A program made the position numbers and the translations under genes. From contig DASVQN010000021.1 of the NCBI GenBank assembly GCA_036389155.1, positions 44,129 to 108,128 of the forward strand: a DNA stretch of 64,000 nucleotides, read 5' to 3'. Source of the DNA: CADCVT01 sp036389155. Lineage in GTDB: Bacteria > Actinomycetota > Thermoleophilia > Solirubrobacterales > Solirubrobacteraceae. Positions 17,393 to 26,177 of this stretch are shown here, piece after piece; position 1 is the first letter of the stretch; each line of letters opens with the position of its first letter. Below the pieces are notes generated by a model. The model did not search any database and was not told the DNA's origin. It was given only the letters and a program-made list of their open reading frames with translations.

Positions 17393-20300
17393 CCGCAGAA
17401 CCGCCCCCCACGACCTGCCCGCGGTGCGGGGAGCAGACCGAGCGACGCGGCCCCTGCCGGAGGTGCGGGCTCGAGCTGACGTGTCCCGAGTGCGGCGAAC
17501 GCCATCGCGACCCCCTCGGCTCGCGCTTCTGCTCGTCGTGCGGCACCGAGATCGCCAAGCCGGTGTGGCCGCCCCCGTCCCCACCACCCGGTGAGCATGA
17601 GGACGACGAGGAGGACGAGGACGAGCGGAAGGTCGCCTCGGCGGTCAAGGACCTGTTCAGCACCCTCGACCCCCCACAAGCGGTGTCTTCGCTGGCCGAG
17701 CGCGCGGCGAGCCGCGGCAAGCGCGTCATGCGCACGCTGCGACGGTCGACGGTGGGCATCCCGGAGCTGTACAAGCAGCTCGGCGAGGCGTTCATCGAGG
17801 CCCAGCGCTTCGAGGAGGGCATCTCGGCATACGCGTCCGCGTTGAAGGAGGAGAAGGACCGCGTCAAGCAGCGCGAGGTCTATGCCTCGCTCGCCGAGTC
17901 GACCGCCCTGGTCGCCGAGCGCGCCCCCAGGTTGCGGGCCAAGGCCGTGCGGGTCGCGTTGGAGGCCTCGCTTCACGCGACGGACGTCCTGTCCTCGACG
18001 ATCTGGACCGTCCGCGAGCTGGTCGACGCGGAGGTACTCGACAAGGACGGGGCGTGGATCGCCAACGAGTGGTGGCCGAGGGTGCGGGACGTCGCGCACG
18101 GCGCCGACCTGGTGCAGTCCGCCGTCCTCGCGGGCCGCGCAGCGCTGTACATCGGTGACAACGTCGCGGCGATGGACCTCTTCCGTGAGGCTCGCGAGCT
18201 CGACCCGACCGCGGCGCAGTCGACGGCCCAGCGGACGCTGCGCGGCCCGTTGATCCCCGAAGCCCTGCTCGAGGTGGCGCCCGCCGAAGCGCACTGGCTG
18301 CTCGCCCAGATGCTTGAGATCGTCGGCTACGACGAGCGGGCGCTGGACGAGATCGCGCATGCGCTGGAGGCGGGGTTCCCGCCGCAGAGCGACGAGGAGC
18401 TGCGGGCGCGCGAACTCGGGGTCGAGTTGCTCCAGCGCGCAGATCGCCCGTCGGATGTCGCGGCCGCGATGCTCGACCTCGCGCTGGCCCTCATCGAGCG
18501 CGACCGCGTCGACGAGGCGACGGCGCGGCTCGAGCAGGCAACGGAGATCGCGCCTAGCTCGTCGCAAACGTGGTTCCTCCTGGCCGAGGCCCACCGTCTG
18601 CGGAGCGACATCCCGCAGAGCCCCTACATCGACAGGGAGGCGGTCGAGCGAGGACGGCTGGCGGCCATGCACGGCTTCGCGGTCGCTGAGCGCGTCCAGG
18701 AGGCGTGGCCGTATTGCGTGCTGGCTCTGCTCGACGACGGGTGCGCGAAGACGTCCGACGACTCGCGCCCGTGGATCCTCGACGGCCTGCTCGCCGCCGA
18801 GCAGGCGCTCGCGGTCGACGCCCGCAGCGCGGACGCGTCCGCGCTCTGCGCGCGCTTCTGCCGCGAGCTCGGCCTCTTCGCGAGCGCCAGGCACTCGGTC
18901 AAGCGCGCTGTCGCGGCCGGCGGCGGCAGCGTCCTCGCCGCGATCGAGGACGTTCGGCTCGCGGTCGAGCTGCACGATCGAGACGCGCGCGAGAAGCTCG
19001 AGCGCCACCGCACCGCGCTCCTGGGCCTGGACGGGGGGCGGCACCTTCTCTCGGGGCTGATCGACCTCCTGGACGCGCAGCCCGGCGAAGCGCTGCCGCA
19101 GCTCGCCCGCGCGCTCAAGCGCGATCCAACAGAGCCCACGGCGCGCCTCGCGCACGCGCTCGCGACCGAGCTGACCGCCGGGCCGGCAGCCGCGGCGGAG
19201 CTGTACGGCGCACTGGCCGACGATCTGTCGGAGAGCCCTCACACTTATCGCGTCCACCGTGCGTGGGCCGCGGCGCTCGGCGGCAAGCCGCAGGAGGGTG
19301 CGCGGCTCTTCGAGCAGCTCCCCGCCGCGACCTCGCCGGACCCCGCCCAGCGCTCAGCGGGGCTGGCGGCGTGCGCGGCGGCGGAGGGCGACCGCAAGGC
19401 GCTGCGGCGTCATCTCCAGAAGGCGGTCAAGGCCGTCCGGCACCGCGGCGACGCGTCGACCGTCGCGCTGTTCGTAAGGGTCCTCGAAGGCCGCGCGGAA
19501 GACGCGGAAACGCTCGGGATCCTCCGCAAGGCGCGCGAGGCGGCGGAGGCCTATGTCCGCGATGCCCCCGAGGTCGACGGCCTGCTGGCCGACGCTCGCC
19601 GTGAGGTGGACGCCGGTGACGACGGCGCGCCCGGGCTGCTCGCCCTCCGCGCGCGGCTCGCCGCGCGTGACGGCGACTGGCAGGTCGCGGCCGACCTGCT
19701 CGGCCGGATCGACCGCCTCGCGTCCGACGTGCCTGCGCTCGTCGAGCGACGGGCCGAGGCGCTCCGCCGCTGCAGCGAGGAGGCGGAGGCCTCCGGGAAG
19801 GTGCGGGCGACGGAGAAGGCCCAGGACGCACTGGCGGAGCTCGGCTTGGCGAAGAGCTGGGAGAAGGACGTGGCCGTCGGTCAGGCGTACAAGGCTGCCG
19901 GCAAGCCCGACAAGGCGCGCGGCCGTCTGGTGAAGGCGCTCGACTCAGCAACCAGGGAGTCCTCGGAGCCGCTCGCCCTCCTCGAGTTGGCCGACGCCCT
20001 GCGAGCGCTCGGCGATTCGGAGCACGCCGAGCAGGCGTACCTCACGGGGATGACGGTCGCGGAGCAGGGGACGGTGGAACTGGCCCGGCTCCAGCTGCGT
20101 CTCGGTCTCCTCGAGGCCCTGCGCGACGACGTGCGCGCGGCCCGGCAGTGGCTCCTACACGCGGTGGACACGATGGCTGAGGCACGCGACGAGCGCGCCG
20201 TGCGGCTCGTCGTCGACGAGCTCTACAGGCTGGTCGACGCCGACGAGCGGCGATGCCTGGGCACGGCGCTCCGTGCGCTCGACGAAGACCCGCAGCTCAC

Positions 20301-21402
20301 GCGGGGCCGCCGGCGCCGGCTGCTCGCCGCGCGCCTCCGGCGCGGCGCACAGGAGAAGCGGCGGCTTCCGCCGGTCGCCGCCGTCACGATCAGCATCGAT
20401 CCGTCACATTACGACGGCGGCCCGGGCTCGCCGCTCGTGTCGCGGCTGGTGGACGAGGAGCTGCCGAAGCTGCGCGAGCGGGTCGCGGCCCTCGCAGGTG
20501 TCGCGCTGCCCGGGTTCCGGGTCGCGCCGCATCCGCAGACTCTGGCTGACGGCACGGACTACGCCGTCCTCGTACGCGAGATCTGGCTGACGTCGGGCGC
20601 CCTTCCCCCGGGCTGCGTGCTCGCGCGCGAGGGGCGGCGGTGCTCGGAGCTGGACCTCGAGGGGCCGCAGCTCGACCTGGGCGAGCGCATCCCGCCCGCG
20701 GTGTGGCTCGACGAGGCGTCGGCCGCAGTCGCGCGCGAGGCGGGCGTGGAGCTGTTCTCGCCGGCGGAGGCGCTCGCCTGGCACGTCGAGGTGACCCTGC
20801 GGTCCCATCTGGCGGAGTTCCTCGGGCTGTCGGAGATCGAGTTTGACCTGCGCACCTGGGCCGGTGCCCGCGGCAAGACCGCGCTCGACCTCGTCGACCG
20901 GATCTTGCCCCACCGGGGCGAGATGATCGAGTTCGCCCGCCTGGTGCACCGGCTCGCAGAGGAGCAGGTCCCGATCGAGCAGCGTGAGGTGCTGCTCGAG
21001 GTGTTCGCCGAGTCGCGCGAGAAGGGGCTTGCCTCGGAGGCGCGGCTCGCGCTTGCGCGCAAGGCCCTGATGCCCGGGCTGCGAGGCCGCTTCCACCGCG
21101 ACCCGGTCTTCGTCGACGAGGCCACCGAGGCCGCTGCGCGGTCTTGTCTGCGCACGATCGGCGACACGCGGGTGCTCGCGTCGTCGCGGGAGGAGGCCCG
21201 CGTGCTCGCGGCGCGCGTCGATGCGCTGATCGGCGACGCCGCTTCGTCCGCGATCGCGCTCGTCGTGAGTGATGCTGAGCTGCGCCCGTTCGTCCAGCGG
21301 GTCGTGGAGACGCGCCGGCTCGGCGTGCCCGTCCTCGCGACGCACGAGCTCGAGCTGCTGACGGGGGTCGCGGGACCCGTCGCCACGGGAGCCCGCACGT
21401 GA
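17389..21402 (+). CDS. Zinc-ribbon/TPR protein with C-terminal FlhA-cytoplasmic-domain-like region
   Basis: 1337 residues from GTG 17389, which overlaps the CHAT stop by 4 bases. Residues 10-56 contain paired CxxC knuckles (CPRC, CRRC, CPEC, CSSC). An acidic linker (EHEDDEEDEDER) follows, then about 850 residues of helical TPR-like repeats. From about residue 996 the sequence follows the cytosolic half of FlhA/SctV export-gate proteins: DYAVLVREIWLTSGALPPG, AVWLDEASAAVAREAG, EALAWHVEVTLRSHLAEFLG, VDRILPHRGEMIEFARLV and a late ALVVSDAELRPFVQRVVE. There are no membrane helices, so it cannot be an export gate. Known FlhA cytosolic domains form rings that bind client proteins; here it may be a scaffold. 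Upstream in-frame starts lie inside the CHAT gene and are rejected. Confidence 0.85.
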   Translation: MTAEPPPTTCPRCGEQTERRGPCRRCGLELTCPECGERHRDPLGSRFCSSCGTEIAKPVWPPPSPPPGEHEDDEEDEDERKVASAVKDLFSTLDPPQAVSSLAERAASRGKRVMRTLRRSTVGIPELYKQLGEAFIEAQRFEEGISAYASALKEEKDRVKQREVYASLAESTALVAERAPRLRAKAVRVALEASLHATDVLSSTIWTVRELVDAEVLDKDGAWIANEWWPRVRDVAHGADLVQSAVLAGRAALYIGDNVAAMDLFREARELDPTAAQSTAQRTLRGPLIPEALLEVAPAEAHWLLAQMLEIVGYDERALDEIAHALEAGFPPQSDEELRARELGVELLQRADRPSDVAAAMLDLALALIERDRVDEATARLEQATEIAPSSSQTWFLLAEAHRLRSDIPQSPYIDREAVERGRLAAMHGFAVAERVQEAWPYCVLALLDDGCAKTSDDSRPWILDGLLAAEQALAVDARSADASALCARFCRELGLFASARHSVKRAVAAGGGSVLAAIEDVRLAVELHDRDAREKLERHRTALLGLDGGRHLLSGLIDLLDAQPGEALPQLARALKRDPTEPTARLAHALATELTAGPAAAAELYGALADDLSESPHTYRVHRAWAAALGGKPQEGARLFEQLPAATSPDPAQRSAGLAACAAAEGDRKALRRHLQKAVKAVRHRGDASTVALFVRVLEGRAEDAETLGILRKAREAAEAYVRDAPEVDGLLADARREVDAGDDGAPGLLALRARLAARDGDWQVAADLLGRIDRLASDVPALVERRAEALRRCSEEAEASGKVRATEKAQDALAELGLAKSWEKDVAVGQAYKAAGKPDKARGRLVKALDSATRESSEPLALLELADALRALGDSEHAEQAYLTGMTVAEQGTVELARLQLRLGLLEALRDDVRAARQWLLHAVDTMAEARDERAVRLVVDELYRLVDADERRCLGTALRALDEDPQLTRGRRRRLLAARLRRGAQEKRRLPPVAAVTISIDPSHYDGGPGSPLVSRLVDEELPKLRERVAALAGVALPGFRVAPHPQTLADGTDYAVLVREIWLTSGALPPGCVLAREGRRCSELDLEGPQLDLGERIPPAVWLDEASAAVAREAGVELFSPAEALAWHVEVTLRSHLAEFLGLSEIEFDLRTWAGARGKTALDLVDRILPHRGEMIEFARLVHRLAEEQVPIEQREVLLEVFAESREKGLASEARLALARKALMPGLRGRFHRDPVFVDEATEAAARSCLRTIGDTRVLASSREEARVLAARVDALIGDAASSAIALVVSDAELRPFVQRVVETRRLGVPVLATHELELLTGVAGPVATGART

Positions 21403-23147
21403 TGACCGGCCCGCCCGTCGTGGAGATCCTGCTCTCCGGCGTCCTCGCGGAGACGCTCGCCGCGCAGGTCAACGATGTCCAGGCCCGCGCGGAGGTCGAG
21501 CTCGGGCAGCTCGCTGAGCGGCTGGGTCTGTCCCCGCCGGCCGCGCGCGTCGAGCTCGTCGACGGGGCACGCGCGATCGCGCTGCGCATCGAGGGCAGGT
21601 TCGTCGCGTCGTCGCTCGCGTTGATGCGCCGCACGTGGTTCGAGGTCGTTCCGACGGGGCCGCTCGCGGACCGGCCGCTCGCGGACGTCCCGGCAGATGC
21701 CGTCAACGACCGGGATGCGTGGCTGCAGCGGCACGCGGCCGCCGTCGCGGAAGATCCCCGCGGGGTGCCCGCGCTCACGGCGTACGTCGCCCGGCTTGCG
21801 TGCGAGACGCTCGCGCTGCATCCGGCGTGGCTGCTCGACGACGCCTCGGCAGCCACGTTCGTGGCCGCCGAGGGGGCGCCCGAGATTCCCGCCGAGTACG
21901 CGCTGACGGTCCTCGGGGCGGTCCTGAACCTCGGCGTGGCGCTGCGCGACCGCGAGGCGATCGCGCGCCTGATTCGCGGGTGCGCCGCGGCGGGACTCGA
22001 TGCCGGCGCGACGATCGAGGAGGTCTTCACGCGCGCCCACGCGCAGCGCCTCGAGGTGCTCACGCACCCGGAGTTCGTCGGCGGCGACCGGCGCGGGCCG
22101 ATTCCCATCGAGGACGAGCGGCTTCCCGACGACCTTCGGATCTTCGGGCGGGCGATGCACCAGCATCTGCGCGAGCTCGGCGTCTCGCGGCCGGTCGTCA
22201 TCTCGCCGCAGCAGGACTTCCCGCGGGACGTCATGCGGGTCCGGCTGAACGACCGCGTCGGCCCGCCGATTCGCCTCGCGCACCCCGATGAGCTCGTCGT
22301 GCAGGCGTCTCCGGTGGTTCTCCACCGCGACGGGTTCGACGGTCGCCCTCTCGTTGACGCGGCATCGGGCCATCGCGTCCTCGCGGTCCCCGTCGCCGAG
22401 GAGCCGCGCCTCCGGGCCAAGGGGTACATCCCGATCAGCCCGGGTGCGTTCATGGCGGTCGCGGCCGCGCGCGAGATCGCCCCGCTCGCCGACCGCCTCC
22501 TGGACGTCGAGGAGGTCGAGCGCGACCTCGCCGACCTCGAGCGCTCTCACCGGCCGCTCGTCCGAGCCGCCGTCCGGATGTACTCGGTCGCGCGCATCGC
22601 GCAGGTCTGCCGGGGCCTCCTGCGCGAGCAGGTGTCCGCCCGGGACCTCTGGACCATCCTCAACCTCCTGCTCCGCTACGAGGCGGTCGGGCTTCCCGAC
22701 CCGGGGGAGCAGCTGTTCGACGGCCGAATCCCCTTGGCCAAGCCCGGCCCTGCCTCCGAGGCCTCCATCGACGCCTTGGTCGGGTTCGTGCGGATGAACA
22801 TGCCGGAGCGGATCGTGTACGACGCCGGCCTGCGCGGCGCGTCGCTCGCGGGATCAGAGCTTCCGGTCCTCGAGGTCGCCGCAGATATCGAGGCAGCACT
22901 CCGCCGGCGCCTCGACGGAGCGGACACGGAGGCGAGCGAGGACGATGCGCTGCGCCTTGCGGTGGGCGCGGCCCTCGCGGAGGCCGACGCGCGCGCCGAC
23001 GCGGCGATCGTCGTGTCGCAGCCCGTCCGGCCGGTCCTGCGCGACATCGTTGAGCCGGAGTTCCCGACGGTCCGGGTGCTGGCGACGAACGAGATACCGG
23101 CCGCGACGACGGTCAGGCTCTGCGGGACGATCTCGCTCGCTGCGTGA
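21402..23147 (+). CDS. Second FlhA-cytoplasmic-like protein without membrane region
   Basis: 581 residues. ATG 21402 overlaps the previous stop (TGATG); a GTG one codon earlier is possible. The C-terminal 300 residues follow the FlhA/SctV cytosolic domain: a LAHPDELVVQASPVVLHRD strand pair, GYIPISPGAFMAVAAAREIA, QVCRGLLREQVSARDLWTIL and a final strand FPTVRVLATNEIPAATTV, which closely parallels the VLSYNEIP end of FlhA. The N-terminal half (GLSPPAARVELVDGARAIAL, and LARLACETLALHPAWLL) looks like a second, diverged copy of the first part of the same fold. No transmembrane helices and no flagellar or type III genes nearby. Last gene of the four-gene operon. Confidence 0.82.
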   Translation: MTGPPVVEILLSGVLAETLAAQVNDVQARAEVELGQLAERLGLSPPAARVELVDGARAIALRIEGRFVASSLALMRRTWFEVVPTGPLADRPLADVPADAVNDRDAWLQRHAAAVAEDPRGVPALTAYVARLACETLALHPAWLLDDASAATFVAAEGAPEIPAEYALTVLGAVLNLGVALRDREAIARLIRGCAAAGLDAGATIEEVFTRAHAQRLEVLTHPEFVGGDRRGPIPIEDERLPDDLRIFGRAMHQHLRELGVSRPVVISPQQDFPRDVMRVRLNDRVGPPIRLAHPDELVVQASPVVLHRDGFDGRPLVDAASGHRVLAVPVAEEPRLRAKGYIPISPGAFMAVAAAREIAPLADRLLDVEEVERDLADLERSHRPLVRAAVRMYSVARIAQVCRGLLREQVSARDLWTILNLLLRYEAVGLPDPGEQLFDGRIPLAKPGPASEASIDALVGFVRMNMPERIVYDAGLRGASLAGSELPVLEVAADIEAALRRRLDGADTEASEDDALRLAVGAALAEADARADAAIVVSQPVRPVLRDIVEPEFPTVRVLATNEIPAATTVRLCGTISLAA

Positions 23148-23528
23148 CCGTGGGCTAGGCACCCGGGATCCCAATGCCATCCCGCTTCGCCGCGCACGCC
23201 GTGGCGCTCGCCCTCCTCGCCCAACGGACGCGCGGCGGGGGCGCGCGTTCAGCGAGATCAGCGTCCCGCTCGTGCGCCTCGAACCGTGCACCGGGCTTCT
23301 GAGCACCCGGTTGAATCATCCCGGCTGGACCTGCTCCAGATCAGCACTGTGGCGCGGGCGTCATGCCTCAGTTCAATTGCTTGCCCACGTCACGCGGCCT
23401 CCGCATCCTGACGCAGCGAGTCGCCCGCATTGGCGCGCAGATGGGAAGACGACGGCCTAGACGGCTGGTCTCGTCGCCGATTCCGTACGACTTCCCCAAT
23501 CGTTACCCCAAGCTCCGCCGCCGGGTGC
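23148..23528. other. Intergenic region after the CHAT/FlhA-like operon
   Basis: No gene supported and no clear terminator hairpin seen. Ends at the second att-like repeat. Confidence 0.35.
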
Positions 23529-23586
23529 CGTAATCTCCGATGAACACGGGGCGAACGGCAGGTTCGTCGCCGGTCTCGAAAACCGT
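23529..23586 (+). repeat. att-like direct repeat, copy B
   Basis: Second copy of the 58-base unit found at 12533-12590, same orientation. It keeps the tRNA-Ser(CGA) anticodon arm (CGGTCTCGAAAACCGT) but after that the variable and T arms are degenerate or absent. The flank upstream is also weakly alike in the two places, as expected if both mark the end of related elements. Confidence 0.55.
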
Positions 23587-23632
23587 CGTAGCGCGGCAAC
23601 GCCTGGGTTGACGCGCTACGCGCCCGACGTTC

Positions 23633-24871
23633 GTGTTCACGCGGCCGGCGCTCGATGCACGCTGCGCAGGCGCCGGGTTCGGTTGTGGTTCGCGCCGTAC
23701 GAGGGTGGCCGGCAGACCGAGTACCCCGTTCTCGTGGGCGGCCGGCCGCGCAGCGGTCGCAGCGGCCGTGTCTTTGGCACTCCTGGTGTTGTTCGCGCTC
23801 GCCGGCACCGTAGCCAGTCGCCGCGGCGCGGCGTCCGCGGAAACACCGCTTGGCGTCGCGTCGATCTACGCGCCCGTCTACCGAGCTGCCGCCGACGCCT
23901 ACGGCATCCCCTCGCTCCTCCTGGCAGCCATCCACGCGCAAGAGAGCGACTTCTCGCGTCTGCGCATCGACGGGATCGACGGCGATGCCGTCTCGAGGGG
24001 CTGGAACGCCTGCGGTGCTGCTGGGCCGATGCAGTTTGGCATTGTCGGGGTCCCGCCGTATAACGCCACCGCTCCCAACTGCGGCGCCCTCACCGGTACC
24101 GGTGCTGGGAACGGCTGGCTCCGCTACCGCGACGCCTTCCGCCGGCTCCCGAAGAAGGCCCGCCCGCGCCGCTACCCGCAGATGCGCAGCCGACTCGTGT
24201 CGTGCAAGAAGGTGCCGCCGAGCCAGGGCTGCGTGTACGACGACGTCGACGCCATCGCCGGCGCCGCCGCCTACCTCCACGACCTGGGTGCAGGCCCTGA
24301 CCTCGACGATCGCGCCTGGCGTGCCGCCCAGCGCTACAACGGATCCGCGGCCTACGCGGACGCGGTCCTCGCGCGTGCGCGCGCCTGGGAAGCGCAAGCC
24401 GGCGACGACCTGACGCTCAGCGACCCCATCACGGTTCCCGGTGCCCGCGCCCGTCTCGGCGCCGACGGCCTCGCGCGCGCACCCAAGAACGCGCCCGCCG
24501 CGGTCAGGCGGGCGATCGTCGCCGCGAACAGGATCTCCGACCGCCCGTATCGGCTGGTCCACTTCCCGACCCACATCGGCAACCCGACGTACGACTGCTC
24601 GTCCTCGAGCAGCCACGTGCTCTGGGGTGCCGGCGCGTACGGAACGGCGCCCGGGGTGTCGGGCTCGTTCCTTCGCTACGGCCAGCCCGGCCCCGGCCGC
24701 TGGATCACCGTGTACGCGAACGACGGCCACATGTTCCTCGTCGTGGCCGGCCTGCGCTTCGACACCGCGCGCTACGACGACGGCCCGAACGCCGGCGAGT
24801 CCGGGCCGCGCTGGCGACTCGGTGCGCGACCGACGGCGAACTTCGCCATCCGCCATCCGGAGGGGCTGTGA
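23633..24871 (+). CDS. Membrane-anchored bifunctional muramidase: SLT transglycosylase plus NlpC/P60-like domain
   Basis: 412 residues. An N-terminal membrane segment (about residues 37-58) would anchor it outside the membrane. The first domain has the SLT pattern with catalytic Glu in AAIHAQESDFSRL, a GPMQFG loop and a late AAQRYNGS. The second has an NlpC/P60-like arrangement with Cys in PTYDCSSSSSHVLWG and His in DGHMFLVVAGL, and ends in GESGPRWR. Two-domain wall hydrolases of this sort open peptidoglycan for Gram-positive conjugation channels. The start is uncertain because the N-terminal 35 residues are Arg/Gly-rich. It overlaps the following lipoprotein gene by 4 bases. The transfer ATPase lies about 20 kb away, across the att-bounded segment. 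Confidence 0.85.
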   Translation: MFTRPALDARCAGAGFGCGSRRTRVAGRPSTPFSWAAGRAAVAAAVSLALLVLFALAGTVASRRGAASAETPLGVASIYAPVYRAAADAYGIPSLLLAAIHAQESDFSRLRIDGIDGDAVSRGWNACGAAGPMQFGIVGVPPYNATAPNCGALTGTGAGNGWLRYRDAFRRLPKKARPRRYPQMRSRLVSCKKVPPSQGCVYDDVDAIAGAAAYLHDLGAGPDLDDRAWRAAQRYNGSAAYADAVLARARAWEAQAGDDLTLSDPITVPGARARLGADGLARAPKNAPAAVRRAIVAANRISDRPYRLVHFPTHIGNPTYDCSSSSSHVLWGAGAYGTAPGVSGSFLRYGQPGPGRWITVYANDGHMFLVVAGLRFDTARYDDGPNAGESGPRWRLGARPTANFAIRHPEGL

Positions 24872-25395
24872 GGAGGGTCGTGGCTATCGCGCTGCTCACG
24901 ACTGTGCTGACCGGTTGCGGCGACCCCTACGCCGGCCGCGACGATCGCGCGCCGGCGCTGCCCGAAGGCGAGCAGCCGGCGCATCCGCTGCCGCGGCGAG
25001 ATGAAGCGGTGCCGACGCGCTATCTCGCGCCGACGCCGGAAGAAGCGGCCCGCCGCGCCGCGAGGCTCGCGACGAACTGGACCGGGGCGACAGCTGCACG
25101 GAACTACGCGGAGCTCTCGCGCATGACCGTCGGCGACGCGAGGCGCAGTGCGCGGGAGGCGGCCTCGCGGCTCCCCGCGGATCCGCAGCTGGGCGACAGC
25201 TCGACCCGCAGCCGCGGCACCGTGGCGGCGATCGCCGCACGCTCCACCGCCTACGGGCGCCGCGAGCTGATCGTGGTCACTCACGAACGGCTCGACGGCG
25301 ACGGCTTGCACGAGACGCGGTGGCGGGTGACGCTCGCGACCGCGGTCCGGCGACGAGGCGGCTGGGCTCTGTCCCGATGGGAGCCGCAGGCATGA
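24868..25395 (+). CDS. Lipoprotein, possible VirB8/TcpC-type conjugation accessory protein
   Basis: 175 residues from GTG 24868, overlapping the muramidase stop by 4 bases. The N-terminus is a lipoprotein signal with lipobox LTGC (Cys 17). A Pro-rich spacer follows, then an alpha+beta domain (ATNWTGATAARNYAELSRM, later ELIVVTHERL, RWRVTLATAVRRRGGWALS) that could be NTF2-like, the fold of VirB8-type proteins. That fold assignment is tentative. Coupling to the cell-wall hydrolase suggests a role in building the transfer channel. Confidence 0.7.
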   Translation: MRRVVAIALLTTVLTGCGDPYAGRDDRAPALPEGEQPAHPLPRRDEAVPTRYLAPTPEEAARRAARLATNWTGATAARNYAELSRMTVGDARRSAREAASRLPADPQLGDSSTRSRGTVAAIAARSTAYGRRELIVVTHERLDGDGLHETRWRVTLATAVRRRGGWALSRWEPQA

Positions 25396-25414
25396 CGGCC
25401 TCGTCCAAGCGCGT

Positions 25415-25924
25415 ATGAGCCGCCGCGATCTCGCCCTCGGTCACAGCGTCGTTTGGGGAACGACGGCGCTTGCGGCCGCGGCGGTCGCTCTCGCACCCGG
25501 CGCGGCGGCGCAAGCTCGTCGCGTCTTCGGGTTCCGGCTCGATGCTCCAGTCGACGGCAGCTGGAGCCACGCGGCGGCGTACTTCGTGACGAACACACGC
25601 GCCTTGCTCGGGCTGCTTCTGCTGGCGTGGCTCCGGCCACGGAGTGGCCCCTTGAGACGTTCGGCTGACGCCGTGTTCGCGGCGATCGTCGGAGCGAACA
25701 CCGCGTTGGTCGGCGCCTGCATCGGCGCGTACGGCGGCGACGCGCTGCCGTGTCTCGCCCATCTTCCTTTCGAGTGGTCCGCCATAGCCGTGGTAGCGGG
25801 GGCGTACGCATCGGGTGCGCGTGAGAGCGTTCGGCGCGGCGAGCTTATGCCGGCAGTCATCGCCGGGGGACTACTACTAGCCGCGGCCGCGATCGTGGAG
25901 AGCTTCATCAGCACCGTTCGGTGA
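25415..25924 (+). CDS. Membrane protein, SpoIIM/DUF95-like
   Basis: 169 residues with four or five hydrophobic segments. The order of a VTNTRALLGLLLLAWL helix, a glycine-rich helix (IVGANTALVGACIGAYGG), then LPFEWSAIAVVAGAYASGAR resembles SpoIIM-type proteins (N-terminal helix after an asparagine, later LPHG-x-x-E). It follows the lipoprotein by 19 bases and may share its transcript. A decayed paralogue with the same order of motifs is found at 28555-28923. Confidence 0.6.
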   Translation: MSRRDLALGHSVVWGTTALAAAAVALAPGAAAQARRVFGFRLDAPVDGSWSHAAAYFVTNTRALLGLLLLAWLRPRSGPLRRSADAVFAAIVGANTALVGACIGAYGGDALPCLAHLPFEWSAIAVVAGAYASGARESVRRGELMPAVIAGGLLLAAAAIVESFISTVR

Positions 25925-26177
25925 TCCGGCTGAAACTGTCTCACCCAGCTCGTGCATCGCGCGCTCGTCGGCGCCTGAACCCGACCGTGTAAGCGACCGG
26001 GTTGCGGCGAGAGGTGTCCGCCGAACCTGGTGCGCTCCGCAAACGGACCTCGCTAGTTGGTTGTCCGTCCAAGCAGCTGGACAAATAGTCGATGGCCGCC
26101 GAGCGCGGGGCGCGTGAGTATCGCGTCTCCCCAACGCCGCCGAGGGCTTGATGCTTCCGCTCACATGGTCTCATGTA
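25925..26177. other. Intergenic region
   Basis: No gene supported; probable promoter region for the secreted propeller protein that follows. Confidence 0.3.

Noticed and set aside
20390..22550. Long minus-strand frames (660-690 residues) opposite the FlhA-like genes
   Set aside because: Arg/Ala/Ser-rich shadows without motifs, opposite clearly coding and translationally coupled genes.
17389..23147. FlhA-like genes as part of a flagellar or type III export apparatus
   Set aside because: No membrane helices and no FlhB, FliI or other export genes nearby.
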